Shown here: positions 46,360 to 55,166 of the stretch, piece by piece
Numbering within the stretch: the stretch's first letter is position 1
How the letters are laid out: every line of letters begins with the position of its first letter
Source of the DNA: Rhizobiaceae bacterium
GTDB lineage: Bacteria > Pseudomonadota > Alphaproteobacteria > Rhizobiales > Rhizobiaceae
NCBI GenBank assembly: GCA_019635755.1
Contig: JAHBYW010000001.1
Span: forward strand, 1-64,000
Reading direction: 5' to 3'
Length of the DNA stretch: 64,000 nucleotides
Notes under the pieces: model-generated
What the model was told of the DNA's origin: nothing
The model's database searches: none
Seen by the model: only the letters and a program-made list of their open reading frames with translations
Position numbers and translations under genes: made by a program

Positions 46360-47601
46360 ATGCGCAGCCGGCTTTTCTTCAAGATCTACGCGACGCTGCT
46401 GGCCAGCCTGGCCGGCGTGGCGCTGGCGAGCGCGATCTTCGTGCGTCTGGCCGACGACCGCCGAGAGACAGGCTGGAGCGGCCGGCGCGATCACTTCCTG
46501 GCCGAGATGCTGCCGGCCGGCGCCAGCCAGGCCGAGCTTGAGGAGACGGTGCAGCGGCTTGGCCGCGCGCTGAACGCCGACATCGCGGTCTATGCGCCGG
46601 ACGGCCGGCTGCTCGCTTCGGCGGGCCGCGGCGCATCGTTCCCGCCGGATGCGGGCCGCGGCCATGACGGCCGGCGGGGCCAGTTCGTCACGCGGCTTGC
46701 CGACGGACGCTCTGTCACGGCGCAGGTCGACCCGCCGCTCGGTCCGGACCGCGGCGGTCCGATCGCCTACCTCCTGATGATCGCGGCCGTCATCGGCGTG
46801 GCTGCCTATCCCGTGGTCCGCCACCTGACCGGCCGGCTCGAACGGCTTCGCCAGGCCGTCGAGACCTGGGGAAGCGGCAAGCTGCAGGCCCGGGCCGAAG
46901 TAAAAGGCACCGACGAGGTCGCGACGGTCGCCAAGAGCTTCAACCAGGCGGCCGACCGGATCGAGCGCCTCGTCGCCGCGCACCGCACCCTGCTCGCCAA
47001 TGCCAGCCACGAACTGCGTTCGCCGGTCGCGCGGCTGCGCATGGCCATCGACCTGCACGAGAAGCAGGGTGACGAGGGAAGCCGGCAGGAGATGATCAAG
47101 AACCTCACCGAGATCGACCAGTTGGTGGAGGAGATCCTTCTGGCCAGCCGGCTGGATCACGTCGGCACGGCGGAGCGCGAGACGATCGACCTGCTCGCCG
47201 TCGCGGCGGAGGAAGCGGCGCGCAGCGACATCGCCGTCACCGGCCAGCCGGCGATGGTGCTCGCCGATCCGCCGCTGATTACCCGGCTGGTGCGCAACCT
47301 CGTCCAGAACGCCGTCCGCCACGGCGCCCCGCCGGTCGAGATCGTGGTGAAGCCGGCGGGCGCGATGGCGGAGCTTCGCGTGCGCGATCACGGGCCGGGG
47401 ATCGCCGCCGCCGAGCGGGAGAAGGTGTTCGAGCCCTTCTACAGGCCGCCCGGCAGCAGCGAGACCTCGGGCGGCTGGGGGCTTGGCCTGGCGCTCGTCC
47501 GCCAGATTGCCGCGCGTCACGGCGGCTGGGCCGAGATCGAGACGCCGCCCGGCGGCGGCGCCTGCTTCGTCGTCACGCTGCCGGCGGAGCGGCCGGCGTG
47601 A
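46360..47601 (+). CDS. sensor histidine kinase (CpxA/RstB-like)
   Basis: This 413-residue inner-membrane kinase has two helices (YATLLASLAGVALASAIF and LLMIAAVIGVAAYPVV) flanking a periplasmic sensor of about 100 residues. A HAMP segment, H-box SHELRSPVARLRM with His217, N-box LVRNLVQNAVRHG and G-box DHGPGIAAAE/GGWGLGLALV follow. The signal is probably envelope or metal stress, inferred from the CpxP-like neighbour. Confidence 0.92.
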   Translation: MRSRLFFKIYATLLASLAGVALASAIFVRLADDRRETGWSGRRDHFLAEMLPAGASQAELEETVQRLGRALNADIAVYAPDGRLLASAGRGASFPPDAGRGHDGRRGQFVTRLADGRSVTAQVDPPLGPDRGGPIAYLLMIAAVIGVAAYPVVRHLTGRLERLRQAVETWGSGKLQARAEVKGTDEVATVAKSFNQAADRIERLVAAHRTLLANASHELRSPVARLRMAIDLHEKQGDEGSRQEMIKNLTEIDQLVEEILLASRLDHVGTAERETIDLLAVAAEEAARSDIAVTGQPAMVLADPPLITRLVRNLVQNAVRHGAPPVEIVVKPAGAMAELRVRDHGPGIAAAEREKVFEPFYRPPGSSETSGGWGLGLALVRQIAARHGGWAEIETPPGGGACFVVTLPAERPA

Positions 47602-47611
47602 GGCGAACGCC

Positions 47612-48493
47612 TCAGACGTATTTCCGCCAGTCGTGCTCTTCCCTGAACCCCAGAACCTCACGGGCCTTGCGGTTGGACAGCGGCGCTTCGCGCTCGCCGA
47701 GCGGCCGCGCGAGCGGCGTGTTCGGCGCCCATGTCTTCAGGAACGCCTCGGTCGGCTCGTTCGCGGTGATCGTGTCGTTCACGGCATTGAAGACCTGAAA
47801 ACCCAGCCCGTCCCTCAGCAGGCACAGATGCACGATCTGGCCGAGGTCGCGCGCGTCGATGTAGCTCCAGGCGTTGCGCTTGCGCGAGGGTGGATCGGCG
47901 AGGAAGCCGGGGAAGCGGTCGTATTCGTGCGGCTCGATGACGTTGCCGATGCGGAGCGCATAGATGTCCGCGCCGGTGCGCATGGCGAAGGCGCGCGCCG
48001 TCTTCTCGTTCACCAGCTTCGACAGGCCGTAGGAATCCATCGGGTCGATGTCGTAGTCCTCCTCCAACGGGAAGGAGTGGTAGTCCTTGTCGCCTTCGGC
48101 GAAGCAGACGCCGTAGGTCGTCTCGCTGGACGCGATGATGACCTTGCGGATGCCGAGCTTCACCGCCGCCTCGATGATGTTGTAGGTCGACACGACATTG
48201 GCGGAGAAGGTGGTGTTGTCCGGCGCCATCAGCACACGCGGGATCGCCGCGAAATGCACCACGGCGTCGACCTTGGCCGGCCCCTTCCCCGTCTCGTAGC
48301 CGTCGAACCAGAAATGCATGGACAGCGCGTTGAACACCTGGCCGCTGTCGGTCACGTCGGTGATCAGCGTGTTCACGCCCGGACAGTCGAGGGGCTTCAG
48401 GTCGAGGTTCAGGATCTCGTGGCCCTTGGCCTTCAGCCACGGGACGACATGTTTGCCGGCCTTGCCGGACCCGCCGGTGAACACGATGCGCAC
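47612..48493 (-). CDS. NAD-dependent epimerase/dehydratase
   Basis: This 293-residue extended short-chain dehydrogenase has the nucleotide motif VFTGGSGKAGKHV at residue 4, SSETTYGV and the catalytic SYGLSK (YxxxK). It most likely acts on a nucleotide sugar or a related substrate; the exact one is not clear. It is convergent with the kinase gene and stands alone. Confidence 0.85.
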   Translation of the reverse strand: MRIVFTGGSGKAGKHVVPWLKAKGHEILNLDLKPLDCPGVNTLITDVTDSGQVFNALSMHFWFDGYETGKGPAKVDAVVHFAAIPRVLMAPDNTTFSANVVSTYNIIEAAVKLGIRKVIIASSETTYGVCFAEGDKDYHSFPLEEDYDIDPMDSYGLSKLVNEKTARAFAMRTGADIYALRIGNVIEPHEYDRFPGFLADPPSRKRNAWSYIDARDLGQIVHLCLLRDGLGFQVFNAVNDTITANEPTEAFLKTWAPNTPLARPLGEREAPLSNRKAREVLGFREEHDWRKYV

Positions 48494-48560
48494 GATGAAA
48501 CCTCCGCGATGGATCGGCGGAGTATTAGTCGGACAAATCGGAGCCGTCGAGGCGGCCGCG

Positions 48561-49955
48561 CTACAGCGCCCGTCCCATGCGGTTCCAGGCGTCGAGCCCG
48601 GCGATCTTGTAGGCTTCCGCCAGCGTCGGATAGTTGAACGTGTTGTCGACGAAGAAGTCGACCGTGCCCTTGAGGTTGATCACCGCCTGGCCGATGTGGA
48701 TCAGCTCGGTCGCGCCCTCGCCGACGATGTGGGCACCCAGCAGGCGGCGGCTCTCGATCGAGAAGATCAGCTTCAGGAAGCCGGAATGCACGCCCATGAT
48801 GTGGCCGCGCGAGGTCTCGCGGAACCGGGCGATGCCGCACTCATAGGTCATGCCGCTCTCGCGCACCTGCTCCTCGGACATGCCGACAGTCGAGATTTCC
48901 GGCACCGCATAGATGCCGTACGGAAAGGTCTCGGGGGGCGGCGGAAGCGGCACGCCGAAGGCATGGCACGCGGCGACGCGGCCCTGCTCCATCGAGGTCG
49001 ACGCCAGGCTCGGAAAGCCGATCACGTCGCCCGCGGCATAGATGTTGGGCACGTTGGTCTGGAATGTCTTGGGATCGACCTTGATGCGGCCGCGCGCGTC
49101 AGCATCGATGCCGACGACGTCGAGCCCGAGCGTGGCGACATTGCCGGTCCGCCCCGCGGCGTAGAGCACGATCTCGGAGCGGATCGTGCGCCCGTCCGCC
49201 AGCGATACCTCGGCGCTGTCCGGTTTCGACAACACCTCCTTCAGCGGGCTGCCCAGGCGGATCGTCATGCCGCGGTCGCGCATCTCGTGGATGAAGTCGT
49301 CGACAAGTTCGCGGTCGACGAAGTCGAGGATCGTGTTGCGCGGCTCGACCAGGGTCACCGGCACGTCGAGCGCCGAGAATATCGTCGCGTATTCGACGCC
49401 GATGACACCGCCGCCGATCACCGTCAGCGTCCGCGGCAGCCGTTCCAGCTCCAGCATCTCGTCGCTGTCGAAGATGCGCTTGCGGTCGAACGGCACGGAA
49501 TCGGGACGGTGCGGGCGCGTGCCCACCGCGATCAGCGCATTTGTGAAGCCCACTTCGCTCGTTTCGCCGGTGTCGGTGGTCAGCCGGACCTTGTTGGCGT
49601 CGACGAAGCGGGCAGCGGCGCGGGCATGGCGGACCGCGTTGCGCATGAACTGATGCTGCAGCACCTCGACCTCGTGGTCGAGCGTCTTGTGCAGCCGCTG
49701 GATCAGATCCCCGACGGAGATGTCCTGCTTGACGCGGTAGCCGCGCCCGTAGAACCCGCGCTCCCGGAACCCCGACAGGTTCAGCACCGTCTCGCGCAGC
49801 GTTTTCGACGGGATCGTGCCGGTGTGGACGGAAACGCCCCCCAGCCGCCGGCCCTTGTCGACGACAAGCACCGACCTGCCGAGCTTGGCCGACTGGACGG
49901 CGGCGCGCCGGCCCGAGGGGCCGCTGCCGATCACCAGCATGTCGTAGTGGTCCAT
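48561..49955 (-). CDS. sthA: Si-specific (soluble) NAD(P)+ transhydrogenase
   Basis: This 464-residue flavoprotein equilibrates NADH and NADPH. The FAD motif LVIGSGPSGRRAAVQSAKLG starts at residue 6; the NAD motif VIGGGVIGVEYATIFSAL is central, and YAAGDVIGFPSLAS closes the FAD site. The segment TGTIPSKTL lacks the CxxxxC disulfide of lipoamide dehydrogenases, the mark of SthA. The start MDHYDML was chosen by family fit. Confidence 0.92.
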   Translation of the reverse strand: MDHYDMLVIGSGPSGRRAAVQSAKLGRSVLVVDKGRRLGGVSVHTGTIPSKTLRETVLNLSGFRERGFYGRGYRVKQDISVGDLIQRLHKTLDHEVEVLQHQFMRNAVRHARAAARFVDANKVRLTTDTGETSEVGFTNALIAVGTRPHRPDSVPFDRKRIFDSDEMLELERLPRTLTVIGGGVIGVEYATIFSALDVPVTLVEPRNTILDFVDRELVDDFIHEMRDRGMTIRLGSPLKEVLSKPDSAEVSLADGRTIRSEIVLYAAGRTGNVATLGLDVVGIDADARGRIKVDPKTFQTNVPNIYAAGDVIGFPSLASTSMEQGRVAACHAFGVPLPPPPETFPYGIYAVPEISTVGMSEEQVRESGMTYECGIARFRETSRGHIMGVHSGFLKLIFSIESRRLLGAHIVGEGATELIHIGQAVINLKGTVDFFVDNTFNYPTLAEAYKIAGLDAWNRMGRAL

Positions 49956-50167
49956 CACCCGTCCCCGCACGGACTCGCCCTACCGCAGTGCAGCAGAGTG
50001 CGTCAGGTTCCCGCCGGACTCAACAGACCGCAGTCAAGACGCCACAGATTCCTCGTCGCCGGAGACGCTGCCGCTCTTGCGGCCGCCAGCCATGCGGACA
50101 TCATTGAAACCCAAGGCCGCGGATACCATTTGGTGGCAGGCGCTTCGGCGCGATGCGAGGTGAAGGC

Positions 50168-50632
50168 ATGACGATTGCGGACGGACAGGTCGCTTCCACG
50201 CGGTTCGACGACGACCGACTCTATGACGGCGTGCGGACGAAGCGTGTCGTCGCCTTCCTGATCGACTACCTGCTGGTCGGGCTGATGATGATCCCGTTCG
50301 GCATCGCGGTGCTGCTGCTCGGCCTGCTGACGTTCGGCCTCGGCTGGATGCTGTTCGCGGTCCTCTTCCCCGCCGTTGCCCTGACCTATGTCTGGACGAC
50401 GCTCGGCGGGCCCAACCAGGCGACCGTCGGCATGCGGGTGATGGGCGTTCGGCTGGAACGGCTCGACGGCCGACCCGTCGACGGCATGCTGGCGCTGATC
50501 CACACGGTCCTGTTCTGGGCCGGCAATACCGTGCTCTCTCCGCTCATCCTGCTGGCGACGCTCATCCTCGATCGCAAGCGCACCCTGCACGACCTGCTGC
50601 TCGGGACCGTGGTCGTCCGCGACGGCCGCTGA
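50168..50632 (+). CDS. RDD-family membrane protein
   Basis: This 154-residue protein has the family Arg/Asp motif KRVVAFLIDYLLVG and GLGWMLFAVLFPAVALTYVW in the hydrophobic region. The C-terminal RKRTLHDLLLGTVVVR is also typical. Some RDD proteins act as Na+/H+ antiporters; otherwise function is unknown. GAGGTGAAGG precedes the chosen ATG; ATG at 50153 is an alternative. Confidence 0.82.
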   Translation: MTIADGQVASTRFDDDRLYDGVRTKRVVAFLIDYLLVGLMMIPFGIAVLLLGLLTFGLGWMLFAVLFPAVALTYVWTTLGGPNQATVGMRVMGVRLERLDGRPVDGMLALIHTVLFWAGNTVLSPLILLATLILDRKRTLHDLLLGTVVVRDGR

Positions 50633-50750
50633 GGCGGCCGCGCCGCCGGCGGCGGGTACTTCACCTTGGCTTGATCCGCGATTATGCAGTTGAAATTTTC
50701 GTGGCTGGGCCCAAGGTAGGGGGATTCGTGGTGACGCGCCGCATGCTGAA

Positions 50751-51500
50751 ATGACCCATCACCCCACACAGTCGCCGCAGTTCTTCCTGACAGCGCCCTC
50801 TCCCTGCCCCTATGTCGAGGGGCAGTTCGAACGCAAGGTCTTCACCCATCTGGTCGGCGACAAGGCGCCGGAGCTCAACGACCTCCTGACCCAGGGCGGT
50901 TTCCGCCGGTCGCAGAACATCGCCTACCGCCCGGCCTGCGAAAGCTGCCGTTCCTGCGTTTCGGTCCGCATCCTGGCGGACGCGTTCAAGCCGACTGACA
51001 GCATGAAGCGGGTGATCAAGCGCAATGCCGACCTGATCGGCGCGCAGCACGACGCCGAACCCTCGACCGAGCAGTATTCCCTCTTCCGAACCTATCTCGA
51101 CGCGCGCCATCGCCGGGGCGGCATGTCCGACATGACGGTGCTCGACTACGCGATGATGGTCGAGGACACGCATGTCGATACCAAGATCATCGAATACCGC
51201 CGGCGCGGCCCCGACAGCTTCATCACCGGGCGGGGCCAGGGCGAGCTGATCGCCGTGTCCCTGTCCGACAAGATGGCGGACGGCCTGTCGATGGTCTATT
51301 CCTACTACGACCCGCGGCACGAGGATCGCTCCCTCGGCACCTTCATGATCCTCGACCACATTGCCAGGGCGCGCGCCGCCGGCCTGCCCCACGTCTATCT
51401 CGGCTACTGGGTCAACGGCTCGCGGAAGATGAACTATAAAATCCGCTTCCAGCCGCAGGAACATCTCGGCCCGAGGGGCTGGGAGCGTTTCCAGGGCTGA
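50751..51500 (+). CDS. bpt: aspartate/glutamate leucyltransferase (ATE-type)
   Basis: This 249-residue enzyme attaches Leu to N-terminal Asp/Glu, tagging proteins for ClpAP degradation. The Cys cluster CPYVEGQF and [16 protein letters not shown], the RR(G/S)QN-like [10 protein letters not shown] and C-terminal [15 protein letters not shown] are family signatures. A three-codon reading frame (ATGCTGAAATGA) overlaps the start from upstream. Confidence 0.93.
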   Translation: MTHHPTQSPQFFLTAPSPCPYVEGQFERKVFTHLVGDKAPELNDLLTQGGFRRSQNIAYRPACESCRSCVSVRILADAFKPTDSMKRVIKRNADLIGAQHDAEPSTEQYSLFRTYLDARHRRGGMSDMTVLDYAMMVEDTHVDTKIIEYRRRGPDSFITGRGQGELIAVSLSDKMADGLSMVYSYYDPRHEDRSLGTFMILDHIARARAAGLPHVYLGYWVNGSRKMNYKIRFQPQEHLGPRGWERFQG

Positions 51501-51544
51501 CCCGCGGGCACCCGCCGGCGACACCTCGGAGCGGCGCCCTCACC

Positions 51545-52441
51545 TTGTCATCCAGCGATTCGCAGCACGCCAAGGGCCTCCTGGTCACGGCCTTCGGCGG
51601 CCTGGTCCTGACCTTCGACATTCCGCTCATCCGCCTGGCGCAGGGCGAGACATGGTCGGTCATGCTGGTGCGCAGCGGAGCGACGTTCCTCGCCGCTGTC
51701 GTCATCTGGGCGATCTGGCGTTCCTTCAGCAGGAACGCGCCGTCGCTCGCACCCGGCTGGACCGGCGTGGCCGTGGCGCTGCTCTACGGCGTCACGTCGA
51801 TCCTGTTCATGATGGCGATCTACCGCACATCGACCGCCAACCTCGCCTTCATCCTCGCCTTCAACTCCGTCTTCGCCGCGATCCTCTCATGGGTCTTCCT
51901 GAGAGAACGGCCACGCAACGTCACGCTGGTGGCGATGGCGATCATGCTGGTCGGCGTGCTGATCATCGTCGGCGACGGCATCGGCGGCGGCAGTTTCGTC
52001 GGCGACATGCTGGCTCTCGGCTCGGCCTTCACCGCCGCGTCGGCGATCACGCTGACGCGGGCCTCGGGGCAGGATATGGGGCTGACGGCGCTCTCCGGCG
52101 TGCTTCTGCCGGCCGTCGTCGCCGCTTTCTTCGTCGCCGGCAACGGCTACCGCATCGACGTGCCGTGGTGGATCATCTTCAACGGCGCCATCGTCATGCC
52201 CCTCGCCTTCTACTGCCTGGCGACCGGTCCGCGCTGGATCTCGGCGCCGGAAGTCGCGATGTTCTACCTGCTGGAAACCGTGCTCGCGCCAGTCTGGGTG
52301 TGGATGATCTTCCACGAGTCTCCGACCCGCAACGCGCTCATCGGCGGTCTCATCCTGATCGTCACGCTCATCGCACATGCCACGTGGCAGCTTTGGGACG
52401 CGCGGCGCAGATCCGCTGGCGCAACCGGCCCGGTCGCCTAG
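51545..52441 (+). CDS. DMT-superfamily (EamA) transporter
   Basis: This 298-residue protein has ten hydrophobic helices in two EamA halves (WSVMLVRSGATFLAAVVIWA, AFILAFNSVFAAILSWVFL; later WIIFNGAIVMPLAFYCLATG and EVAMFYLLETVLAPVWVWM). Substrate unknown. The start appears to be TTG with GGAGCGG upstream. Its stop overlaps the convergent sigma-factor stop. Confidence 0.85.
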   Translation: MSSSDSQHAKGLLVTAFGGLVLTFDIPLIRLAQGETWSVMLVRSGATFLAAVVIWAIWRSFSRNAPSLAPGWTGVAVALLYGVTSILFMMAIYRTSTANLAFILAFNSVFAAILSWVFLRERPRNVTLVAMAIMLVGVLIIVGDGIGGGSFVGDMLALGSAFTAASAITLTRASGQDMGLTALSGVLLPAVVAAFFVAGNGYRIDVPWWIIFNGAIVMPLAFYCLATGPRWISAPEVAMFYLLETVLAPVWVWMIFHESPTRNALIGGLILIVTLIAHATWQLWDARRRSAGATGPVA

Positions 52442-53658
52442 TCCAGCGACGCCAGACGCCGCTCGATCCAATCGCGGATAGGGTCCTGCCGGACAAGCCT
52501 GAGCGCGGTGCCGAAGGCCTCGCGCGACTCGACCGTCCTGCCGGCACGCCGCAGCAGTTCACCGCGCGCGCCGTGCGCGACGTGGTAGTCGACGAGCTTG
52601 CCGCCGAGCAGAAGCGCGTCGATCAGCTCCAAGCCCACGTCCGGACCGTCCCGCATGGCGATCGCCACCGCCCGGTTGAGCTCGACCACCGGAGACGCGC
52701 CCGCCTGCAGGAGCATGTCGTAGAGCGAGACGATCCTCGTCCAGTCGACCGTCGCCGCCGTGTGCTCGGCAGCGATGGCGGCCTGGATGGCATAGGCGCC
52801 GACTTCGCCGCTGGCGAACGCGCGGCGCACCAGTTCCCTGCCTTCCGCGATCTGGCCGCGATCCCACAGGCGCCGGTCCTGGTCGTCGAAAAGGATCAGG
52901 GACCCGTCCGCCGCCGCCCTGGCGGCCTGCCGTGAATCGTGCAGGAGCATGAGCGCGAGCAGGCCGAGCGCCTCCGGATCCGGCAGCAGCTCCACCAGCA
53001 GCCGGCCCAGGCGAATTGCCTCTGCGGACAGGTCGGCCCGCGTCAGCGAGGCTCCGGAACTCGCCGAATAGCCTTCGTTGAAGACGAGGTAGATCACGCG
53101 CAGGACATGCTCCAGCCGCTCGGCAAGCTGGTCCTTCTCCGGCGTCTCGTAGGGGATCTTCTCGTCGCGTATTCGCGCCTTGGCGCGCACGATGCGCTGC
53201 GCGATCGTCGGGGCCGTCGACAGGAAGGCGGCGGCGATCTCCTCCGTGGCCAGTCCGCACACCTCGCGCAAAGTCAGCGCCGTCTGGGCGTCCGCCGGCA
53301 GCGCCGGGTGGCAGCAGGTGAAGATCAGCCTCAGCTGGTCGTCGGCAACGGCTTGCTGGTCCATGTCCGGCGGCTCCGCCTGTTCCTGCTCCATGCGCAT
53401 GGCGATCTCCGCCAGCGAGGCGTCATGGCGCGCGTTGCGCCTGATCCGGTCGATCGCCTTGAAGCGCCCGGCCGAGACGAGCCAGGCGAACGGGTTCTTC
53501 GGCACGCCGTCGCGCGGCCATTGCTCGGCCGCAGCCGCGAACGCGTCGTGCATGGCCTCCTCGGCCCGGTCGAAGCCCCCAAGCAGGCGGATCAGCGTCG
53601 CCAGAACGCGACGCGATTCCGCGCGATAGACGGCTTCTATGCCGGTCGCGGCGGTCAA
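52438..53658 (-). CDS. ECF sigma factor of the ECF42 type
   Basis: This 406-residue sigma factor has a region-2 core (RAEEAMHDAFAAAAEQWPRDG, KAIDRIRRNARHDA) and region 4 (TLREVCGLATEEIAAAFLST followed by IAQRIVRAKARIR). The C-terminal extension of about 230 residues (RVIYLVFNEGYSAS, later ELNRAVAIAMRDGP) is characteristic of ECF42/DUF6596 factors. The start is TTG overlapping the upstream DGPF stop (TTGA). Three DGPF proteins precede it in the operon, and no anti-sigma gene is seen; the C-terminus is thought to act in control. Confidence 0.92.
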   Translation of the reverse strand: MTAATGIEAVYRAESRRVLATLIRLLGGFDRAEEAMHDAFAAAAEQWPRDGVPKNPFAWLVSAGRFKAIDRIRRNARHDASLAEIAMRMEQEQAEPPDMDQQAVADDQLRLIFTCCHPALPADAQTALTLREVCGLATEEIAAAFLSTAPTIAQRIVRAKARIRDEKIPYETPEKDQLAERLEHVLRVIYLVFNEGYSASSGASLTRADLSAEAIRLGRLLVELLPDPEALGLLALMLLHDSRQAARAAADGSLILFDDQDRRLWDRGQIAEGRELVRRAFASGEVGAYAIQAAIAAEHTAATVDWTRIVSLYDMLLQAGASPVVELNRAVAIAMRDGPDVGLELIDALLLGGKLVDYHVAHGARGELLRRAGRTVESREAFGTALRLVRQDPIRDWIERRLASLD

Positions 53659-54026
53659 GCCACGGCGTCCCGCCGCTCGACCCGCTTGACCGGACGGACC
53701 TCGACGGCGCCCAGGCGCGCCATCGGGATCGTGCCTGCGATGCGGATCGCGTCGTTCAGGTCGCGCGCCTCGATGACGACGAGCCCGGACAGATGCTCCT
53801 TCGTCTCTATGAAAGGACCGTCGGTGACCGACAGGCCGCCTTTGCGTACCCGCACCGTCGCGGCCGATTTCGGCAGCTCCAGCGCATGCGCGTCCAGCCA
53901 GTTGCCGCTGCGCCTCAGCGCCTCGTCATTGTCCAGCACCTCGTTGATGAAGGCGGCGCGCTCGGCGTCGCTGTACGGATCGAGATGATGCTCGTCGTCC
54001 AGATAGATCAGGCAGACATATTTCAT
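53655..54026 (-). CDS. DGPF/YCII-related protein, copy A
   Basis: This 123-residue ferredoxin-like protein has the signature TDGPFIETKEHLSGL at about 68-82 and the start MKYVCLIYLDDEHHL. It is the copy next to the sigma gene. DGPF proteins are commonly encoded with ECF42 factors; their biochemical role is unresolved. It overlaps both neighbours by 4 bases. Confidence 0.9.
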   Translation of the reverse strand: MKYVCLIYLDDEHHLDPYSDAERAAFINEVLDNDEALRRSGNWLDAHALELPKSAATVRVRKGGLSVTDGPFIETKEHLSGLVVIEARDLNDAIRIAGTIPMARLGAVEVRPVKRVERRDAVA

Positions 54027-54388
54027 ACGACGCTCCTGATATCGAAGGCCGGGCGGACCTCGACCTTGGCGTAGCGCGCCAGCGGCGAGGATTCCGCCAT
54101 GCGGATCGCCTCCTCCATGCTGTCGGCGCGGACGATCACGAGGCCGCCCAGATGCTCCTTGGTTTCGGCGAACGGCCCGTCCGTGCGACTGATCTTCGAT
54201 CCGCGTATGCGGACGGTCACGGCTTCGCTGGTCGGCCTCAGCGCGCGTGCGGCGACAAGCTTTCCCTGCTGCTGCAGTTCCTCGTCCTCGCGCGCGCAGG
54301 CGGCCTGCAGCTTCGCGTTCTCCTCGGGCGTCACGCCGTCGAAGTCCCGTTCGTCGATGTAGAACAGAAGAACGAATTCCATCGTCAT
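54023..54388 (-). CDS. DGPF/YCII-related protein, copy B
   Basis: This 121-residue paralogue has TDGPFAETKEHLGGL at about 69-83 and starts MTMEFVLLFYIDERDF. The ATG at 54388 overlaps the previous stop as ATGA, which favours it over the ATG at 54382. The three copies differ strongly outside the signature, suggesting separate ligands or heteromers. Confidence 0.9.
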   Translation of the reverse strand: MTMEFVLLFYIDERDFDGVTPEENAKLQAACAREDEELQQQGKLVAARALRPTSEAVTVRIRGSKISRTDGPFAETKEHLGGLVIVRADSMEEAIRMAESSPLARYAKVEVRPAFDIRSVV

Positions 54389-54741
54389 GCTCCCAGCACG
54401 TCGTAGATCGGGCGAACCTCGATCTTGCCGTACTTCGCGAGCGGGATACCCGCCGCGATCGCCTTCGCCTCGGCGATATCGGCGGCCCTCACCAGGATGA
54501 AGCCGCCGAGATGCTCCTTGGTCTCCGCGAACGGCCCGTCGGTCGACGACACCTTCGAGGCGCGGACCTGCACGGTTGCCGCCTTGCTGACCGAGTCCAG
54601 CGCACGGGCGGCGATCAACTGGCCTTTCGCCTCGAGGACCTGGTCGTAGGCAAGCGAGTCGATGTCCAGCTGCTTCCGCTCCTGTTCGCTCATGCGGTCG
54701 AAGATCGTCGGCTCGAAATAGACGAGGCAGAGATATTCCAT
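54385..54741 (-). CDS. DGPF/YCII-related protein, copy C
   Basis: This 118-residue paralogue, first in the operon, has TDGPFAETKEHLGGF and starts MEYLCLVYFEPTIFD. GGAGGG precedes the ATG. An ECF42-type promoter lies 33 bases upstream. Confidence 0.9.
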   Translation of the reverse strand: MEYLCLVYFEPTIFDRMSEQERKQLDIDSLAYDQVLEAKGQLIAARALDSVSKAATVQVRASKVSSTDGPFAETKEHLGGFILVRAADIAEAKAIAAGIPLAKYGKIEVRPIYDVLGA

Positions 54742-54773
54742 GCGTCCCTCCGGAATGCGTGTCGATACCCCTA

Positions 54774-54800
54774 ATCGTTCGGCAATCCGCCGTTTCGACA
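54774..54800 (-). promoter_or_regulatory. ECF42-type promoter of the DGPF-sigma operon
   Basis: On the minus strand TGTCGA (54795-54800), 17 bases, then CGAT (54774-54777), 33 bases before the copy C start. From memory, ECF42 promoters have TGTCGA at -35 and CG(A/T)C at -10, so the last base differs. Confidence 0.55.
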
Positions 54801-54842
54801 CAGCCCGCGAAAAATTCTTTGGCCGAATAATTCCTGGTTCGA

Positions 54843-54869
54843 TGTCGAATTCGTCGGGCCGGCTTCGAC
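54843..54869 (+). promoter_or_regulatory. ECF42-type promoter, divergent copy
   Basis: On the plus strand TGTCGA (54843-54848), 17 bases, then CGAC (54866-54869). It has the same spacing as the opposite-strand element and sits 54 bases before the small membrane protein gene. Confidence 0.55.
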
Positions 54870-54923
54870 TGTGTTGCAAGAGCGCGATGACGCTGCTCGC
54901 AACCGGATCGAAGGACGTTCGTC

Positions 54924-55109
54924 ATGCATGTACTGGAAGCCGCCCTCATCGCCAATCTGAGGACACGAAAAGGCGCTACCATCGACCCGAGCCCCGCGAG
55001 AATGGGGCTCCTTCGAAGGCTGCTGCCCGCACTCGTCGTTCTGGTCGCGGTCATCGCACTCCTGGAGATCGCTTCCGCACATGCGCCTGTCCAGTTGGCA
55101 GGCATGTGA
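54924..55109 (+). CDS. small single-helix membrane protein, 61 residues
   Basis: It starts MHVLEAALIANLRTRKG after an AAGGA site at 8 bases, and has one hydrophobic helix (LLPALVVLVAVIALLEI). No family is recognised. A promoter-like element of the adjacent sigma factor precedes it, and the RidA-like gene follows after 57 bases, perhaps on the same transcript. Confidence 0.5.
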   Translation: MHVLEAALIANLRTRKGATIDPSPARMGLLRRLLPALVVLVAVIALLEIASAHAPVQLAGM

Positions 55110-55166
55110 CCCTTGCTCATCGACAGGGCGCCGCCGATGATCGCGCACGTCAACGGGGGCGCGAGA

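Noticed and set aside
50743-50754. Three-codon leader frame overlapping the bpt start
   Set aside because: ATGCTGAAATGA is short enough to arise by chance; no ribosome site or hairpin supports attenuation.
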